A stretch of DNA of 64,000 bases from an uncultured Sphingomonadaceae bacterium (GCA_947493195.1 CANLQG010000001.1:744001-808000), one strand, 5' to 3'; counted from the first letter of the stretch, positions 37,455 through 45,439 are shown. The notes: generated from the letters alone by a model not told the origin. Translations and numbers: made by a program.

Positions 37455-37499
37455 ATGGGTCGTAGTATCTGGGACTGGCTTTTCGGCGGAAGTAACTGA
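37455..37499 (+). CDS. 14-codon ORF with sequestered Shine-Dalgarno
   Basis: Encodes MGRSIWDWLFGGSN, which has two Trp and a Leu-Phe pair. It lies 57 nt after the EAL gene stop and 21 nt before a strong terminator, so it forms the end of that transcript or its own small RNA. The AGGAG and ATG spacing is ideal. It could be a leader-like peptide or a small membrane-active peptide, or the RNA hairpin may be the real product. Confidence 0.5.
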   Translation: MGRSIWDWLFGGSN

Positions 37500-37520
37500 T
37501 CCGAAAGTCAGACATGAATC

Positions 37521-37551
37521 AAAAAAGGCGCCCTCACCGGCGCCTTTTTTT
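37521..37551. terminator. Strong intrinsic terminator
   Basis: A 12-bp stem AAAAAAGGCGCC / GGCGCCTTTTTT with a CTCACC loop, ending in a 7-nt T-run. It is symmetric and so also works for engB, which ends convergently at 37611. Confidence 0.92.
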
Positions 37552-37585
37552 ATGCCTGAAATCGGTTGCCGGGGAGCGGATCGCT

Positions 37586-37615
37586 CGCGCCCGGATTACT
37601 CGCGCCCCGATTACT
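37586..37615 (-). repeat. 15-bp tandem duplication over the engB stop
   Basis: CGCGCCCGGATTACT (37586-37600) and CGCGCCCCGATTACT (37601-37615) are direct repeats with one mismatch. The unit contains the minus-strand TAA of engB, so the duplication places a second stop-containing copy just downstream. Confidence 0.7.
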
Positions 37616-38252
37616 CGCGAATGTCGCTCAGGATTGCCGCGCGCAGTTCTTCCAGACCCATGCCCTTTTCAGAACTGGTGACGTGCATCTGCGGATAGGC
37701 TGCGGGATGCTTGCGAACCTCTTCCTCGACCTTGGCCCGCACCGCTTCCAGTTCGCTGGCCTTCACCTTATCGGCCTTCGTTAGAACGATACGATATCCC
37801 ACCGCTGCCTCGTCCAGCATGGTCATCATCTCGCGGTCGGTATCCTTCAGTCCGTGGCGACTGTCGACCAACACCATGGTGCGCTTTAGCGGCACCCGGC
37901 CGCGCAGGAAAGTGCGCACCAGTTTGCGCCAGTTGTCCACCACCTTCAGCGGCGCCTTGGCAAAGCCATAGCCCGGCATGTCGACCAGCCGGAACTGGGT
38001 AGGGTCGCCCACCTCGAAGAAATTGAGTTCCTGCGTGCGGCCCGGCGTCACCGAGGTACGGGCAATCGCCTTCCTCTGCACGAGGGCATTGATCAGCGAG
38101 CTTTTGCCGACGTTGGAGCGCCCGGCAAACGCGATCTCCGGATAGTCGGGGTCGGGCAGGTGCTTCAGCTGCGGTGCGGACAGCAGGAATTCCACGCGTC
38201 CGGAGAACAGCTTGCTCGCCTCCTTCGCCAGGTGTTGCTCTTCAGGGGTCAC
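37611..38252 (-). CDS. engB: Ribosome-biogenesis GTPase EngB (YihA/YsxC)
   Basis: 213 aa. GTPase motifs in order: G1 AGRSNVGKSSLINAL, G2 SVTPGRTQELNFF, G3 DMPGYG, G4 LTKADK and G5 SSEKGMG. It assists 50S subunit assembly. GTG start at 38252 overlapping the yidC stop (GTGA). It ends the rpmH-rnpA-yidD-yidC-engB block. Confidence 0.95.
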   Translation of the reverse strand: MTPEEQHLAKEASKLFSGRVEFLLSAPQLKHLPDPDYPEIAFAGRSNVGKSSLINALVQRKAIARTSVTPGRTQELNFFEVGDPTQFRLVDMPGYGFAKAPLKVVDNWRKLVRTFLRGRVPLKRTMVLVDSRHGLKDTDREMMTMLDEAAVGYRIVLTKADKVKASELEAVRAKVEEEVRKHPAAYPQMHVTSSEKGMGLEELRAAILSDIRE

Positions 38253-40000
38253 TCCGCTGCCTTCTTTCGTTCGGCTTCGCGCGCCTTCTCCTCGCGCTCC
38301 TTCGCCATCTGTGCCTTCAGTTCCGGGTTGCGCGCGTAGAGGTACTTCTGCTGCGCCAGGGTCAATACGTTGTTGCTGATCCAGTAAAGCAACAGGCCGG
38401 CGGCGAACGGCGCCATCACGAACATCAGGATCCACGGCATCAGCATGAAGATCTGCTGCTGCATCGGATCCATGGCGGCCGGGTTCAGCTTGAACTGCAG
38501 CCACATGGTGAAGCCAAGCAGCACGGCCAGCACGCCGATGGCAAGAAAGCCCGGAGGATCGAACGGCAGCAAGCCGAACAGGTTGAGAATGGTAGCAGGA
38601 TCGGGCGCGGAAAGATCGCGCAGCCAGCCGAAGAACGGCTCGTGCCGCATCTCGATCGCCAGCAGCAGCACCTTGTAGAGCGCGAAGAAAATCGGGATCT
38701 GGATGAAGATCGGCAGACAGCCCGCCAGCGGATTGACCTTCTCTTCCTTGTACAGCCTGGCCATTTCCTGCTGCAACTGCTGCTTATCGTCCTTGTGGCG
38801 TTCCTGCAGCGCCTTCATCTTGGGCTGCACTGCGCGCATCTGCGCCATCGAATGGAACTGCTTCTGCGCCACCGGGAACAGCAGCAGGCGGATGATCAGG
38901 GTCAGGCAGATGATCGCCACGCCGAAGTTGCCCACCAGACCGAACAGGAAGATCAGCACCTGCCACATGGGCCAGGCGATAAAACGGAACCAGCCCCAGT
39001 CGATGGCAAGACCAAACCGCTCGACACCCTGATCCTGGTACATGTCCAGAACCGAGCTTTCCTTGGCGCCCGCGAACAGGCGCGTCGTGCGCGACACGGT
39101 CTCGCCCGCCGGGACGGTGACGGCATCGTAAATCAGGTCGGCGCGGTAGATGTCGCCATTGGTCTGGCGAAAGGTGCCTTCCGCAGCGCTGGCATCATCG
39201 GCCACCAGCGCGCTCATCCAGTAGATATCGGTGAAGCCCAGCCATTGGGTCCTGCCGCCCAGTTCGACCGGGCCTTCTTCGGCCACCTCGTCGTAGTCCC
39301 AGTCGAAGTTCACTTCGCCGTCGCCCTCGGCGATAGGGCCTGAATGGACATTCCATGTGGAAGCGCTGGCGGTGGAACTGGTCCGGTTCACGAACGCATA
39401 GGGTCGCAGCGCAATCGAGCCATCGGCCGTATTCGCGACGCTCTGGGTGACATCGAACATGTAATGCTGATCGACACGGAAGGTGAGGCGGAAGGTCTGG
39501 CCCTGGCCATTGTCCCACTGCAATACGACAGGCGAGTCCTGCGTCAATGTGTCGCCCTGGACCACCTGCCACGGCGTCTGCGCGTCGGGAACGGAAACCC
39601 CTTCGCCCACCCAGCCAAACTGGGCAAACTGCTGCGCGTCGGTGCCGGCAGGGGCAAACAGGCGAATCGGGCCGCTGTCCTCTTCCACCGTCTGGCGATG
39701 GGTCTTGAGCAGGATATCGTCCACGCGGGCGCCCACGGGGTTGATCGACCCGGCGATTTCCGGCGCATCGATGACAACGCGTCCGGTCGCGGCCAGTTCG
39801 GTGTCCAAGTCGCGCACCACCGGCGCATCGGTCTCGATCGAACCTTCGGCGCGCACCACCGGCGCATCCTCGCGGCTGGCCATGTTGGCAGGCACTTCTT
39901 CGACGGGATCCGGATAGTAGGTCCGCATCACGAAGTCGAAGCCGAACAGCAGGATCGCGCTCAGCACGACGGCAATGATAAGGTTACGCTGGTTGTCCAA
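38249..40000 (-). CDS. yidC: Membrane protein insertase YidC
   Basis: 583 aa, Gram-negative type. An N-terminal helix (DNQRNLIIAVVLSAILLFGF) is followed by a large periplasmic beta-sandwich (about 30-340), and then the five-helix core that starts near WGWFRFIAWPMWQVLIFLFG and has QKQFHSMAQMRAVQPKMKAL in the cytoplasmic hairpin. It inserts membrane proteins alone or with SecYEG. The start is TTG at 40000, since no ATG or GTG occurs in frame before it. Overlaps engB by 4 nt and lies 17 nt after yidD. Confidence 0.96.
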   Translation of the reverse strand: MDNQRNLIIAVVLSAILLFGFDFVMRTYYPDPVEEVPANMASREDAPVVRAEGSIETDAPVVRDLDTELAATGRVVIDAPEIAGSINPVGARVDDILLKTHRQTVEEDSGPIRLFAPAGTDAQQFAQFGWVGEGVSVPDAQTPWQVVQGDTLTQDSPVVLQWDNGQGQTFRLTFRVDQHYMFDVTQSVANTADGSIALRPYAFVNRTSSTASASTWNVHSGPIAEGDGEVNFDWDYDEVAEEGPVELGGRTQWLGFTDIYWMSALVADDASAAEGTFRQTNGDIYRADLIYDAVTVPAGETVSRTTRLFAGAKESSVLDMYQDQGVERFGLAIDWGWFRFIAWPMWQVLIFLFGLVGNFGVAIICLTLIIRLLLFPVAQKQFHSMAQMRAVQPKMKALQERHKDDKQQLQQEMARLYKEEKVNPLAGCLPIFIQIPIFFALYKVLLLAIEMRHEPFFGWLRDLSAPDPATILNLFGLLPFDPPGFLAIGVLAVLLGFTMWLQFKLNPAAMDPMQQQIFMLMPWILMFVMAPFAAGLLLYWISNNVLTLAQQKYLYARNPELKAQMAKEREEKAREAERKKAAE

Positions 40001-40017
40001 GTGATTTTCCGTCGCGT

Positions 40018-40260
40018 CTAATCGTTAAGCGGTGCATCGGGCCCACCGCGATCAGGAACAGGGTCGTGACCGTGTCCCCCCCAAGGTTGGCAGCGCAATA
40101 TACGCTTGATGGCCAACCATCCACCCCTGATTGCACCATGTTTTTCCAGCGCCTCTATCGCGTACTGGCTGCATGAAGGCTGGTAGCGGCAGGTGGGTGG
40201 CAGAATGCGGCTGGGACCAAGCTGCCAACCGCGCGCGATCAGGATGAAAACGCGCTTCAC
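40018..40260 (-). CDS. yidD: Membrane protein insertion efficiency factor YidD
   Basis: 80 aa. The short hydrophobic N-terminus and the family core [20 protein letters not shown], with three Cys, then [18 protein letters not shown], are diagnostic. YidD sits at the inner membrane and helps YidC. GTG start at 40260 overlaps the rnpA stop (GTGA), as in the widely conserved rnpA-yidD-yidC order. Confidence 0.95.
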   Translation of the reverse strand: MKRVFILIARGWQLGPSRILPPTCRYQPSCSQYAIEALEKHGAIRGGWLAIKRILRCQPWGGHGHDPVPDRGGPDAPLND

Positions 40261-40637
40261 CGCGGGTTCTTCTTGTTGCCGCGCCGGGGGCGACGAGCGG
40301 GGTCGCCCTTGCCCTCCCGCGCAGCTTCAAGAGTATAGAGGAGTTCCTGGCCCATCCGCGCAAAGTCGCGCTCCACGCCGCCTTCGCGCCCGATCAGCAC
40401 GTGATCGTGATCCGCCAGCCCGTGTTCGGGCAGCGCCGCGCGGAGCAATTCGCGGAAACGCCGTTTCATGCGATTGCGAACCACGGCATTGCCGATCTTC
40501 TTGGTAACGGTGATGCCATAACGCACACCCTGCCCGTCGTTCGGCCGCGTTAGCAGCACGAAGCCCGGCCGCGCATTGCGAAGCCCGCGATTCGCCGCGA
40601 GAAAATCGGCGCGTTTGGTGAGGACCGTGGGCGTCAT
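40257..40637 (-). CDS. rnpA: Ribonuclease P protein component
   Basis: 126 aa. The RNR motif region [17 protein letters not shown] that contacts the RNase P RNA is intact, after [11 protein letters not shown]. The C-terminus is an Arg/Lys/Gly-rich tail. With the RNA subunit it trims tRNA 5' ends. rpmH lies 218 bp upstream rather than directly adjacent; that gap contains a structured repeat pair and a terminator. Confidence 0.94.
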   Translation of the reverse strand: MTPTVLTKRADFLAANRGLRNARPGFVLLTRPNDGQGVRYGITVTKKIGNAVVRNRMKRRFRELLRAALPEHGLADHDHVLIGREGGVERDFARMGQELLYTLEAAREGKGDPARRPRRGNKKNPR

Positions 40638-40670
40638 GGTGTGTTAGATAGGGAAAACTTGTTTGTTTGC

Positions 40671-40706
40671 GAAGCCGCCTCCGCGGCTTCGTCCTCGCTA
40701 GACGCG
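40671..40706 (+). repeat. Multi-hairpin element, copy 2 (shortened, inverted)
   Basis: Hairpin 1 only: GAAGCCGC CTCC GCGGCTTC, then GTCCTCGCTAGACGCG, the same linker as copy 1. It runs on the plus strand, opposite to copy 3. Its linker (40690-40706) is complementary to that of copy 3 (40810-40826) over 17 bp with one G-T wobble, so both can close one large stem in the rpmH-rnpA gap. Confidence 0.7.
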
Positions 40707-40745
40707 AGTGCGACCGAATCACACCCAAAGAAGATAGCAGGCACG

Positions 40746-40769
40746 AAAACGGGCTCCGAAAGGAGCCCG
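40746..40769 (-). terminator. Intrinsic terminator after rpmH (hairpin 5 of copy 3)
   Basis: An 8-bp stem CGGGCTCC / GGAGCCCG with a TTTC loop and TTTT tail on the minus strand. It would end the rpmH transcript before rnpA. Confidence 0.7.
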
Positions 40770-40846
40770 CAAGGCCGAATGGCCGCCCGCAGCGGGCGCA
40801 GCTTGTCTGCGCGCCTAGCGAGGACGCTCGCCCGGAAGGGCGAGCG
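40746..40846 (-). repeat. Multi-hairpin element, copy 3 (after rpmH)
   Basis: Read on the minus strand, starting 9 nt after the rpmH stop: hairpin 1 CGCTCGCC..TTCC..GGCGAGCG; TCCTCGCTAGGCGCGCAG; hairpin 2 GCGCAG ACAAG CTGCGC; CCCGCTGCGGG; hairpin 4 GGCC ATTC GGCC; TTGCGG; hairpin 5 CGGGCTCC TTTC GGAGCCCG; TTTT. Module order and linkers equal copy 1 after dnaA, with compensatory changes in stems 1, 4 and 5. Confidence 0.75.
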
Positions 40847-40855
40847 AAAAACGAA

Positions 40856-40990
40856 TCAGGCAGACAGTTTCTTGCGACCGCGACGACGGCGGTTGCGCAG
40901 AACCTTGCGGCCACCCACGGTAGCCTTGCGGGCGAAGAAGCCGTGGCGACGGGCACGCACGAGGTTGCTCGGCTGGAAAGTGCGCTTCAT
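40856..40990 (-). CDS. rpmH: 50S ribosomal protein L34
   Basis: 44 aa. It begins [20 protein letters not shown] and continues with the Arg-rich L34 core ([16 protein letters not shown] at the end). Normal length. The gene is too short to stand out by length alone but is unmistakable. Preceded upstream by the terminator of the exported-protein gene at 41061 and followed by copy 3 of the repeat. Confidence 0.97.
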   Translation of the reverse strand: MKRTFQPSNLVRARRHGFFARKATVGGRKVLRNRRRRGRKKLSA

Positions 40991-41015
40991 GGTACAAACC
41001 TTCAGATATCAGAAC

Positions 41016-41043
41016 AAAAACGGCCGCCAATCGAGAGGCGGCC
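41016..41043 (-). terminator. Intrinsic terminator upstream of rpmH
   Basis: On the minus strand: stem GGCCGCC / GGCGGCC (7 bp), 8-nt loop, then GTTTTT. It ends the transcript of the gene at 41061 just before the rpmH start. Confidence 0.75.
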
Positions 41044-41060
41044 TCACATGCTGCGGGCGC

Positions 41061-41798
41061 TTACTGAAGGACTGGCTCGAAGTCAAGATAGGCGAGTCCG
41101 GAACTCGCCCCGCCTTCCGCCTGCCCTGCCACCAGGTGACCCATCCATTCACGCATCTCGCGGCCGGTCAGCCAGCGCGCATCCTCGAACGGCACCGAGT
41201 TGGTCATGGCATAGAAGCGGCGCGCCTGCATCTCTTCCATGCCCATTTCCATGTAATAGTCGAGGTAGCGCCGGTGTTCGGGTGCGTCGGCGGGATAGTC
41301 CTCGGCACCGCGTCCCCAGTCGTCCAGCCAGCCGTGCACGGCAAATTCGCTGCCCGGTGCGATCTCCCGCGTGGTCCCGGCAAGAAACAGCTCGACCGCC
41401 CCGGAACGCACCGATCCGCCCTCGCCTGTGCGAGTTGCAATACCGCGCGCACGAATCGCGCGGCCCAGCGCCAGGTTGGCGCGGTCGTCATGCGTGCCGG
41501 GGGCCTCGACGAATTCCAGCGTATCGACCTGCGGGAAAGCCTGCAGCGCCGCTGCAAACTGGGCAGGCGAAGATGCATCGGTGATGCCTACCAGCGCGAT
41601 CGTGCGATCGTCGATCACGCGGAACGGGCCGAATGCGGCGATCGCTTCCGCCTCCGTCCGCTGATGCAGGGGCGAGACGTAGCGCGCGGCGGTCGCCTCC
41701 ACGCTTACCCATTCCTCCACCACGGTCACGCTTTGCGCGGCGGCGGGTGACGAGCCAAGGGCAGCAAGGCACAATAGAACAGGCAGAGAGCGTTTCAC
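41061..41798 (-). CDS. Exported ClpP/crotonase-like protein (COG3904-like)
   Basis: 245 aa from a GTG at 41798, beginning with a signal peptide (KRSLPVLLCLAALGSSPAAA). The mature part resembles periplasmic serine-protease-like proteins of the ClpP/crotonase fold: LVGITDASSPAQFAAALQAF, then ALGRAIRARGIATRTGEGG, a putative nucleophile in SVRSGAVELFLAG, and GSEFAVHGW with a His. Family assignment is tentative and the catalytic residues are inferred from layout. Longer in-frame starts exist (41828 and 41840). Confidence 0.65.
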   Translation of the reverse strand: MKRSLPVLLCLAALGSSPAAAQSVTVVEEWVSVEATAARYVSPLHQRTEAEAIAAFGPFRVIDDRTIALVGITDASSPAQFAAALQAFPQVDTLEFVEAPGTHDDRANLALGRAIRARGIATRTGEGGSVRSGAVELFLAGTTREIAPGSEFAVHGWLDDWGRGAEDYPADAPEHRRYLDYYMEMGMEEMQARRFYAMTNSVPFEDARWLTGREMREWMGHLVAGQAEGGASSGLAYLDFEPVLQ

Positions 41799-41924
41799 GT
41801 GGCCCAGTCTGGCGGACGGGGCCTGCATCTTTGCCAACACAAAGGGTTGCGACCGGGTTAACGATGCGCCCTCTCGACATGAGGGGAAAGACCGCTATCA
41901 CGCTCTGAAATAGGGGAATTTCAC

Positions 41925-43421
41925 GTGGTCGCATTAGTTCAGACGGTTGCCTACCTCGGCCTAGACGCGCGCAAGGTAGAGGTGCAGTGCCAGCTCGCCG
42001 CCGGGATGCCGCGCTTCACCGTGGTGGGGCTGCCGGACAAGGCCGTGGCCGAAAGCCGGGAGCGGGTACAATCGGCTCTTGCGGCCATGGGTCTGTCGCT
42101 GCCGCCCAAGCGCATCACCATCAACCTGTCCCCCGCAGACCTGCCAAAGGAAGGCAGCCACTACGACCTGCCTATCGCGCTTGCTCTGCTGGGCGCGATG
42201 GGCGTGGTGGACGCGGAGGAACTGAGCGAGTGGCTTGCAGTGGGAGAACTGTCGCTGGACGGGCGCGTGGTGCCCTCCCCCGGTGTGCTGCTTGCCGCGC
42301 TTCATGCCAGCGAGAGCGACCTTGGTCTCATCTGCCCTGCCGCCCAGGGGCCGGAGGCGCGCTGGGCCAGCGGCGTGCGGGTGTGCGCGGCGCCCAACCT
42401 TGTGGACCTGCTAGCCCATCTTTCCGGAAAGTCCGAACTCCCCGAACCGCAGCCGGGCGAAGTGGAAAGCGACCACCACGGGCCGGACCTGAAACAGGTG
42501 AAGGGACAGGAAACCGCCAAGCGCGCGCTGGAGATCGCGGCGGCGGGCGGTCACAACCTGTTGATGAACGGGCCCCCGGGCGCGGGCAAGAGCCTGCTGG
42601 CATCGTGCCTGCCCGGCATCCTGCCTCCGCTTTCACCGGCGGAGGCGCTGGAAGTCAGCATGGTGCAATCGGTGGCAGGCCTGCTGGAAGGCGGGCGTAT
42701 CAGCCGCACCCGGCCATTCCGCGCGCCGCATCATTCGGCCAGCATGGCGGCGCTGACCGGCGGCGGTCTGCGCGTACGGCCGGGAGAGGTCAGCCTCGCC
42801 CACCTTGGCGTGCTGTTCCTGGATGAACTGCCTGAATTCCAGCGTGCCGTGCTCGATTCGCTGCGCCAGCCGCTGGAGACGGGAAAGGTCGATGTCGCCC
42901 GCGCCAATGCCCATGTCGCCTATCCGGCGCGCGTTCAGCTGGTGGCGGCGATGAACCCGTGCCGCTGCGGCCATCTCGGCGATCCGGCACTGGCATGCAG
43001 CCGCGCACCAAGGTGTGCTGTCGATTACCAGAGCAAGGTCTCCGGCCCCATGCTCGACCGGATCGACCTCCACGTGGAAGTCGACCCGGTGAGCGCGGCA
43101 GACCTTGCTTTGCCCCCGCCCGCCGAAGGCAGCGCGGAAGTGGCTGCGCGCGTGGCGCAGGCGCGTCGCCTGCAAATTGCGCGCGGCGTGCGCTCCAATG
43201 CGGAACTGGACGGGGATGCGCTGGAGCGGTACGCCACTCCGGACGAGGCGGGCCGCACCCTGCTGATGCAGGCGGCGGAGAAGCTACACCTGTCCGCGCG
43301 CGGCTACACCCGCATGTTGCGTGTCGCACGCACGATTGCCGACCTTGCCGGGGCCAGCGAGGTTGGGCGCGTACATGTTGCAGAGGCGCTGAGTTATCGC
43401 AGGCAGGCTCCGCGCGCCTGA
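41925..43421 (+). CDS. comM: YifB/ComM-family Mg-chelatase-like AAA+ ATPase
   Basis: 498 aa. The N-terminal ChlI-like domain (VEVQCQLAAGMPRFTVVGLPD, then LPPKRITINLSPADLPKEGSHYDL) precedes the Mg-chelatase AAA core with Walker A GPPGAGKSLLA and Walker B LFLDELPEF, and a C-terminal helical domain. ComM promotes branch migration during natural transformation in species studied; others carry it without known competence. GTG start after AGGGGAA. Confidence 0.94.
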   Translation: MVALVQTVAYLGLDARKVEVQCQLAAGMPRFTVVGLPDKAVAESRERVQSALAAMGLSLPPKRITINLSPADLPKEGSHYDLPIALALLGAMGVVDAEELSEWLAVGELSLDGRVVPSPGVLLAALHASESDLGLICPAAQGPEARWASGVRVCAAPNLVDLLAHLSGKSELPEPQPGEVESDHHGPDLKQVKGQETAKRALEIAAAGGHNLLMNGPPGAGKSLLASCLPGILPPLSPAEALEVSMVQSVAGLLEGGRISRTRPFRAPHHSASMAALTGGGLRVRPGEVSLAHLGVLFLDELPEFQRAVLDSLRQPLETGKVDVARANAHVAYPARVQLVAAMNPCRCGHLGDPALACSRAPRCAVDYQSKVSGPMLDRIDLHVEVDPVSAADLALPPPAEGSAEVAARVAQARRLQIARGVRSNAELDGDALERYATPDEAGRTLLMQAAEKLHLSARGYTRMLRVARTIADLAGASEVGRVHVAEALSYRRQAPRA

Positions 43422-43497
43422 TGGACTGGCATGGCCGTTAATCCGGCAGTCAGCTTCGGGCCGCTGTATTTCCCCCATAGCAGATGGAGAGACGACG

Positions 43498-43932
43498 ATG
43501 TTGCGTACCGTCCTTGCACCCGCCGCCGGAGTTATTGGCGCTGCTGCCGCCCTGAGCCTGCCAGCGTCCGCGCAGAACTTGCCGGAGCCTGCCATACACG
43601 CGCAGCCGCTGGAAGCCGGAGTATGGCAACAGCAGATCGCCAATGACATACCCGGTTTCGCGCGGTTCCAGGGTCTTGGGCCGATGCGGTTTGGCCTTGT
43701 CGTCACCCGCGACGGTTCGGTCAGGTCGTGCATGGCCTTGCCGGTGGATGCGGAACAGGCAGCCCGCGGGGAAGCCCGGGGGCAGAGACTTTGCGAAAGG
43801 TTTATCGAACACGCGCGCTTCACCCCGGCCCGCGATGCCGACGGCGGGGCTATCGATAGCGTCTATATCGCCGATTTCGGCGCAAGCCGGCCGCTCGTCG
43901 CTGCCCAGCACCAGGGCGCGCCTGCAAACTAG
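43498..43932 (+). CDS. Exported protein with a TonB-C-like domain
   Basis: 144 aa. Signal peptide (VLAPAAGVIGAAAALSLPAS, cleaved at ASA), then about 120 residues. The strand pattern MRFGLVVTRDGSVRSCMAL followed by ERFIEHARFTPARDADG resembles the TonB C-terminal (or TonB-like) fold, where an input variable is squared off with FxPA. It has no membrane anchor or Pro-rich spacer, so it is not a standard TonB. Function unknown. Confidence 0.65.
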   Translation: MLRTVLAPAAGVIGAAAALSLPASAQNLPEPAIHAQPLEAGVWQQQIANDIPGFARFQGLGPMRFGLVVTRDGSVRSCMALPVDAEQAARGEARGQRLCERFIEHARFTPARDADGGAIDSVYIADFGASRPLVAAQHQGAPAN

Positions 43933-43968
43933 TGCAAATGCTTGCGAGCGCGTTAGAGAGCGCTCCGA

Positions 43969-44532
43969 ATGATTGCCGTCCTTATCCTCGCCCTGGCTTT
44001 GGCCATGGATGCCTTTGCCGTCTCGCTGGTGCGCGGCGCGGCAGGGCCGCATTCGATCACGCGGGCGTTGGAGACGGGCATCGCCTTTGGCATCGCGCAG
44101 GGCGTAATGCCGTTGATCGGCTGGGGCCTTGGCGCACTGTTCGTCGGCTGGCTGGCGGCCGTCGACCACTGGATCGCATCTATTCTCCTTGCTTTCCTGG
44201 GCTATCGCATGCTGCGCGAAGGACTGGTGGAGTCTGACAGTGGCGAGCCAGGCAACGATGGTTCGCGAGCCAGCTTCGTTGCCCTATTGGTCGCGGCGAT
44301 CGCCACTTCCATCGATGCTGCCGCCGCGGGTCTCACGCTGGAGCTGTTCAGCCTGCCAATCTGGTTGTCGTGCGTGATTATCGGCGCGGTTACACTGATG
44401 CTGTGTGCCCCCGCCTACTGGTTCGCGGCACGTATCGGTCCTGCGCTGGGCAAGAAGGCGGAGGTGTTCGGCGGGCTCGTACTCATCGGCCTGGGCGTGA
44501 AGATTGTGGCGGAGCACACCGGCTGGATATGA
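43969..44532 (+). CDS. mntP: Manganese efflux pump MntP
   Basis: 187 aa, six membrane helices. The MntP signature Asp residues sit in LALAMDAFAVSLVRG in helix 1 and in ATSIDAAAAGLTLE in helix 4, and Gly-rich GIAFGIAQGVMPLIGW is also conserved. It exports Mn2+. No yybP-ykoY riboswitch fits in the 36-bp gap before it. Confidence 0.92.
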   Translation: MIAVLILALALAMDAFAVSLVRGAAGPHSITRALETGIAFGIAQGVMPLIGWGLGALFVGWLAAVDHWIASILLAFLGYRMLREGLVESDSGEPGNDGSRASFVALLVAAIATSIDAAAAGLTLELFSLPIWLSCVIIGAVTLMLCAPAYWFAARIGPALGKKAEVFGGLVLIGLGVKIVAEHTGWI

Positions 44533-44580
44533 CGGCATATCGAATGTGAAACTTTCGTGACACCTGCTCATTGGACAATC

Positions 44581-45078
44581 ATGAATGAATTGGCCGGTCC
44601 CGACAGCCTCACCTGGCTTCAGTTCGCCGTTCGCATGGGTGCAGCGGCACTGCTGCCGCTCCTGATCGGTCTGGAGCGGTTCGTCCGTAAGAAGCCGATC
44701 GATTTCCGCCCGTTCGTCATTATCGCTGTCGGGGCTGCCGGTCTGATCATGGCATCGACGGAACTGCTGCATGACACCGCCGATCCACAATCGCGCATCG
44801 ACCCCACGCGGGTGATCGAGGGCGTCATCACGGGCATCGGTTTCCTTGGTGCAGGCGCGATGTTTCGGCAGGGCAATTTCGTCCAGGGCGCGGGTTCGGC
44901 GGCGGCGATCTGGACGGCAGGCGCAATCGGCCTCGCCTGCGGGATGGGCGAGGTCTGGCTGGGAGCGATCATGGCAGCAATCGTGCTGCTTTTGCTGATT
45001 GTGAGTGGCCCCTTCACCACCAAGTGGGATTCGACTGCCGTGGAAGGCGGGCAACAGAATACCGGCTATAGTGATTGA
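44581..45078 (+). CDS. MgtC/SapB-family membrane protein
   Basis: 165 aa, four or five membrane helices. The family pattern is clear: LLPLLIGLERFVRKKPIDFR, VGAAGLIMAS, then GVITGIGFLGAGAMFRQG and GAGSAAAIWTAGAIGLACG. MgtC proteins affect Mg2+ starvation survival and F-type ATPase regulation in known cases; close paralogs often have other roles. The C-terminal cytoplasmic domain of the long MgtC type is absent. ATG at 44581 chosen; a GTG at 44557 is possible. Confidence 0.9.
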   Translation: MNELAGPDSLTWLQFAVRMGAAALLPLLIGLERFVRKKPIDFRPFVIIAVGAAGLIMASTELLHDTADPQSRIDPTRVIEGVITGIGFLGAGAMFRQGNFVQGAGSAAAIWTAGAIGLACGMGEVWLGAIMAAIVLLLLIVSGPFTTKWDSTAVEGGQQNTGYSD

Positions 45079-45112
45079 GCCGCGCTTGCAGCGGATGCCA
45101 GCATCATGACAT

Positions 45113-45439
45113 TCAGCTGCTGCAATCCTGCTCCCACCATTCGGCATAGGGCGTGTTCTTCACCAGGTACCTGTTGTAGTCGGGTGCTCCGTCGTCCCAC
45201 CACACGGGGCCGCGCTCGCCCAGGCCTTCCTTGGCCGCCTGCACGCGGGCGCGCGCTTTGCGCAGGGCCGCATCGTCACCCTTGGCATCACGCACGGCGC
45301 GGCGGGCATCCATCAGTTGATCGACCAGCGCCTGTCGCTTTTCTTCCGGAAGGTCGGGATTGGCGGCTCGCCACAATCTCTTGCGAACGATGATGTAGCG
45401 GCCATCGGGCGTTGTGGACGGCCCCTCGCTCAGCGGCAA
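45113..45439 (-). CDS. Conserved hypothetical protein
   Basis: 108 aa, soluble, highly charged. It has a helical middle with KRLWRAANPDLPEEKRQALV, the repeated Arg/Ala-rich segment DARRAVRDAKGDDAALRKAR and a C-terminal WWDDGAPDYNRYLV. I recognise the pattern as a recurring small protein of unknown function in Proteobacteria. The likely start is a TTG at 45439, 10 nt inside the HxlR gene, because no ATG exists in the N-terminal part. Confidence 0.75.
   Translation of the reverse strand: MPLSEGPSTTPDGRYIIVRKRLWRAANPDLPEEKRQALVDQLMDARRAVRDAKGDDAALRKARARVQAAKEGLGERGPVWWDDGAPDYNRYLVKNTPYAEWWEQDCSS

Noticed and set aside
41941..41965. A further copy of the CTAGACGCG linker at the start of comM
   Set aside because: Only nine or ten bases agree, it lies inside a conserved coding region, and no flanking hairpin module is present.
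43933..43968. A manganese riboswitch upstream of mntP
   Set aside because: The 36-bp gap is far too short for a yybP-ykoY element, and no such element was seen before it.
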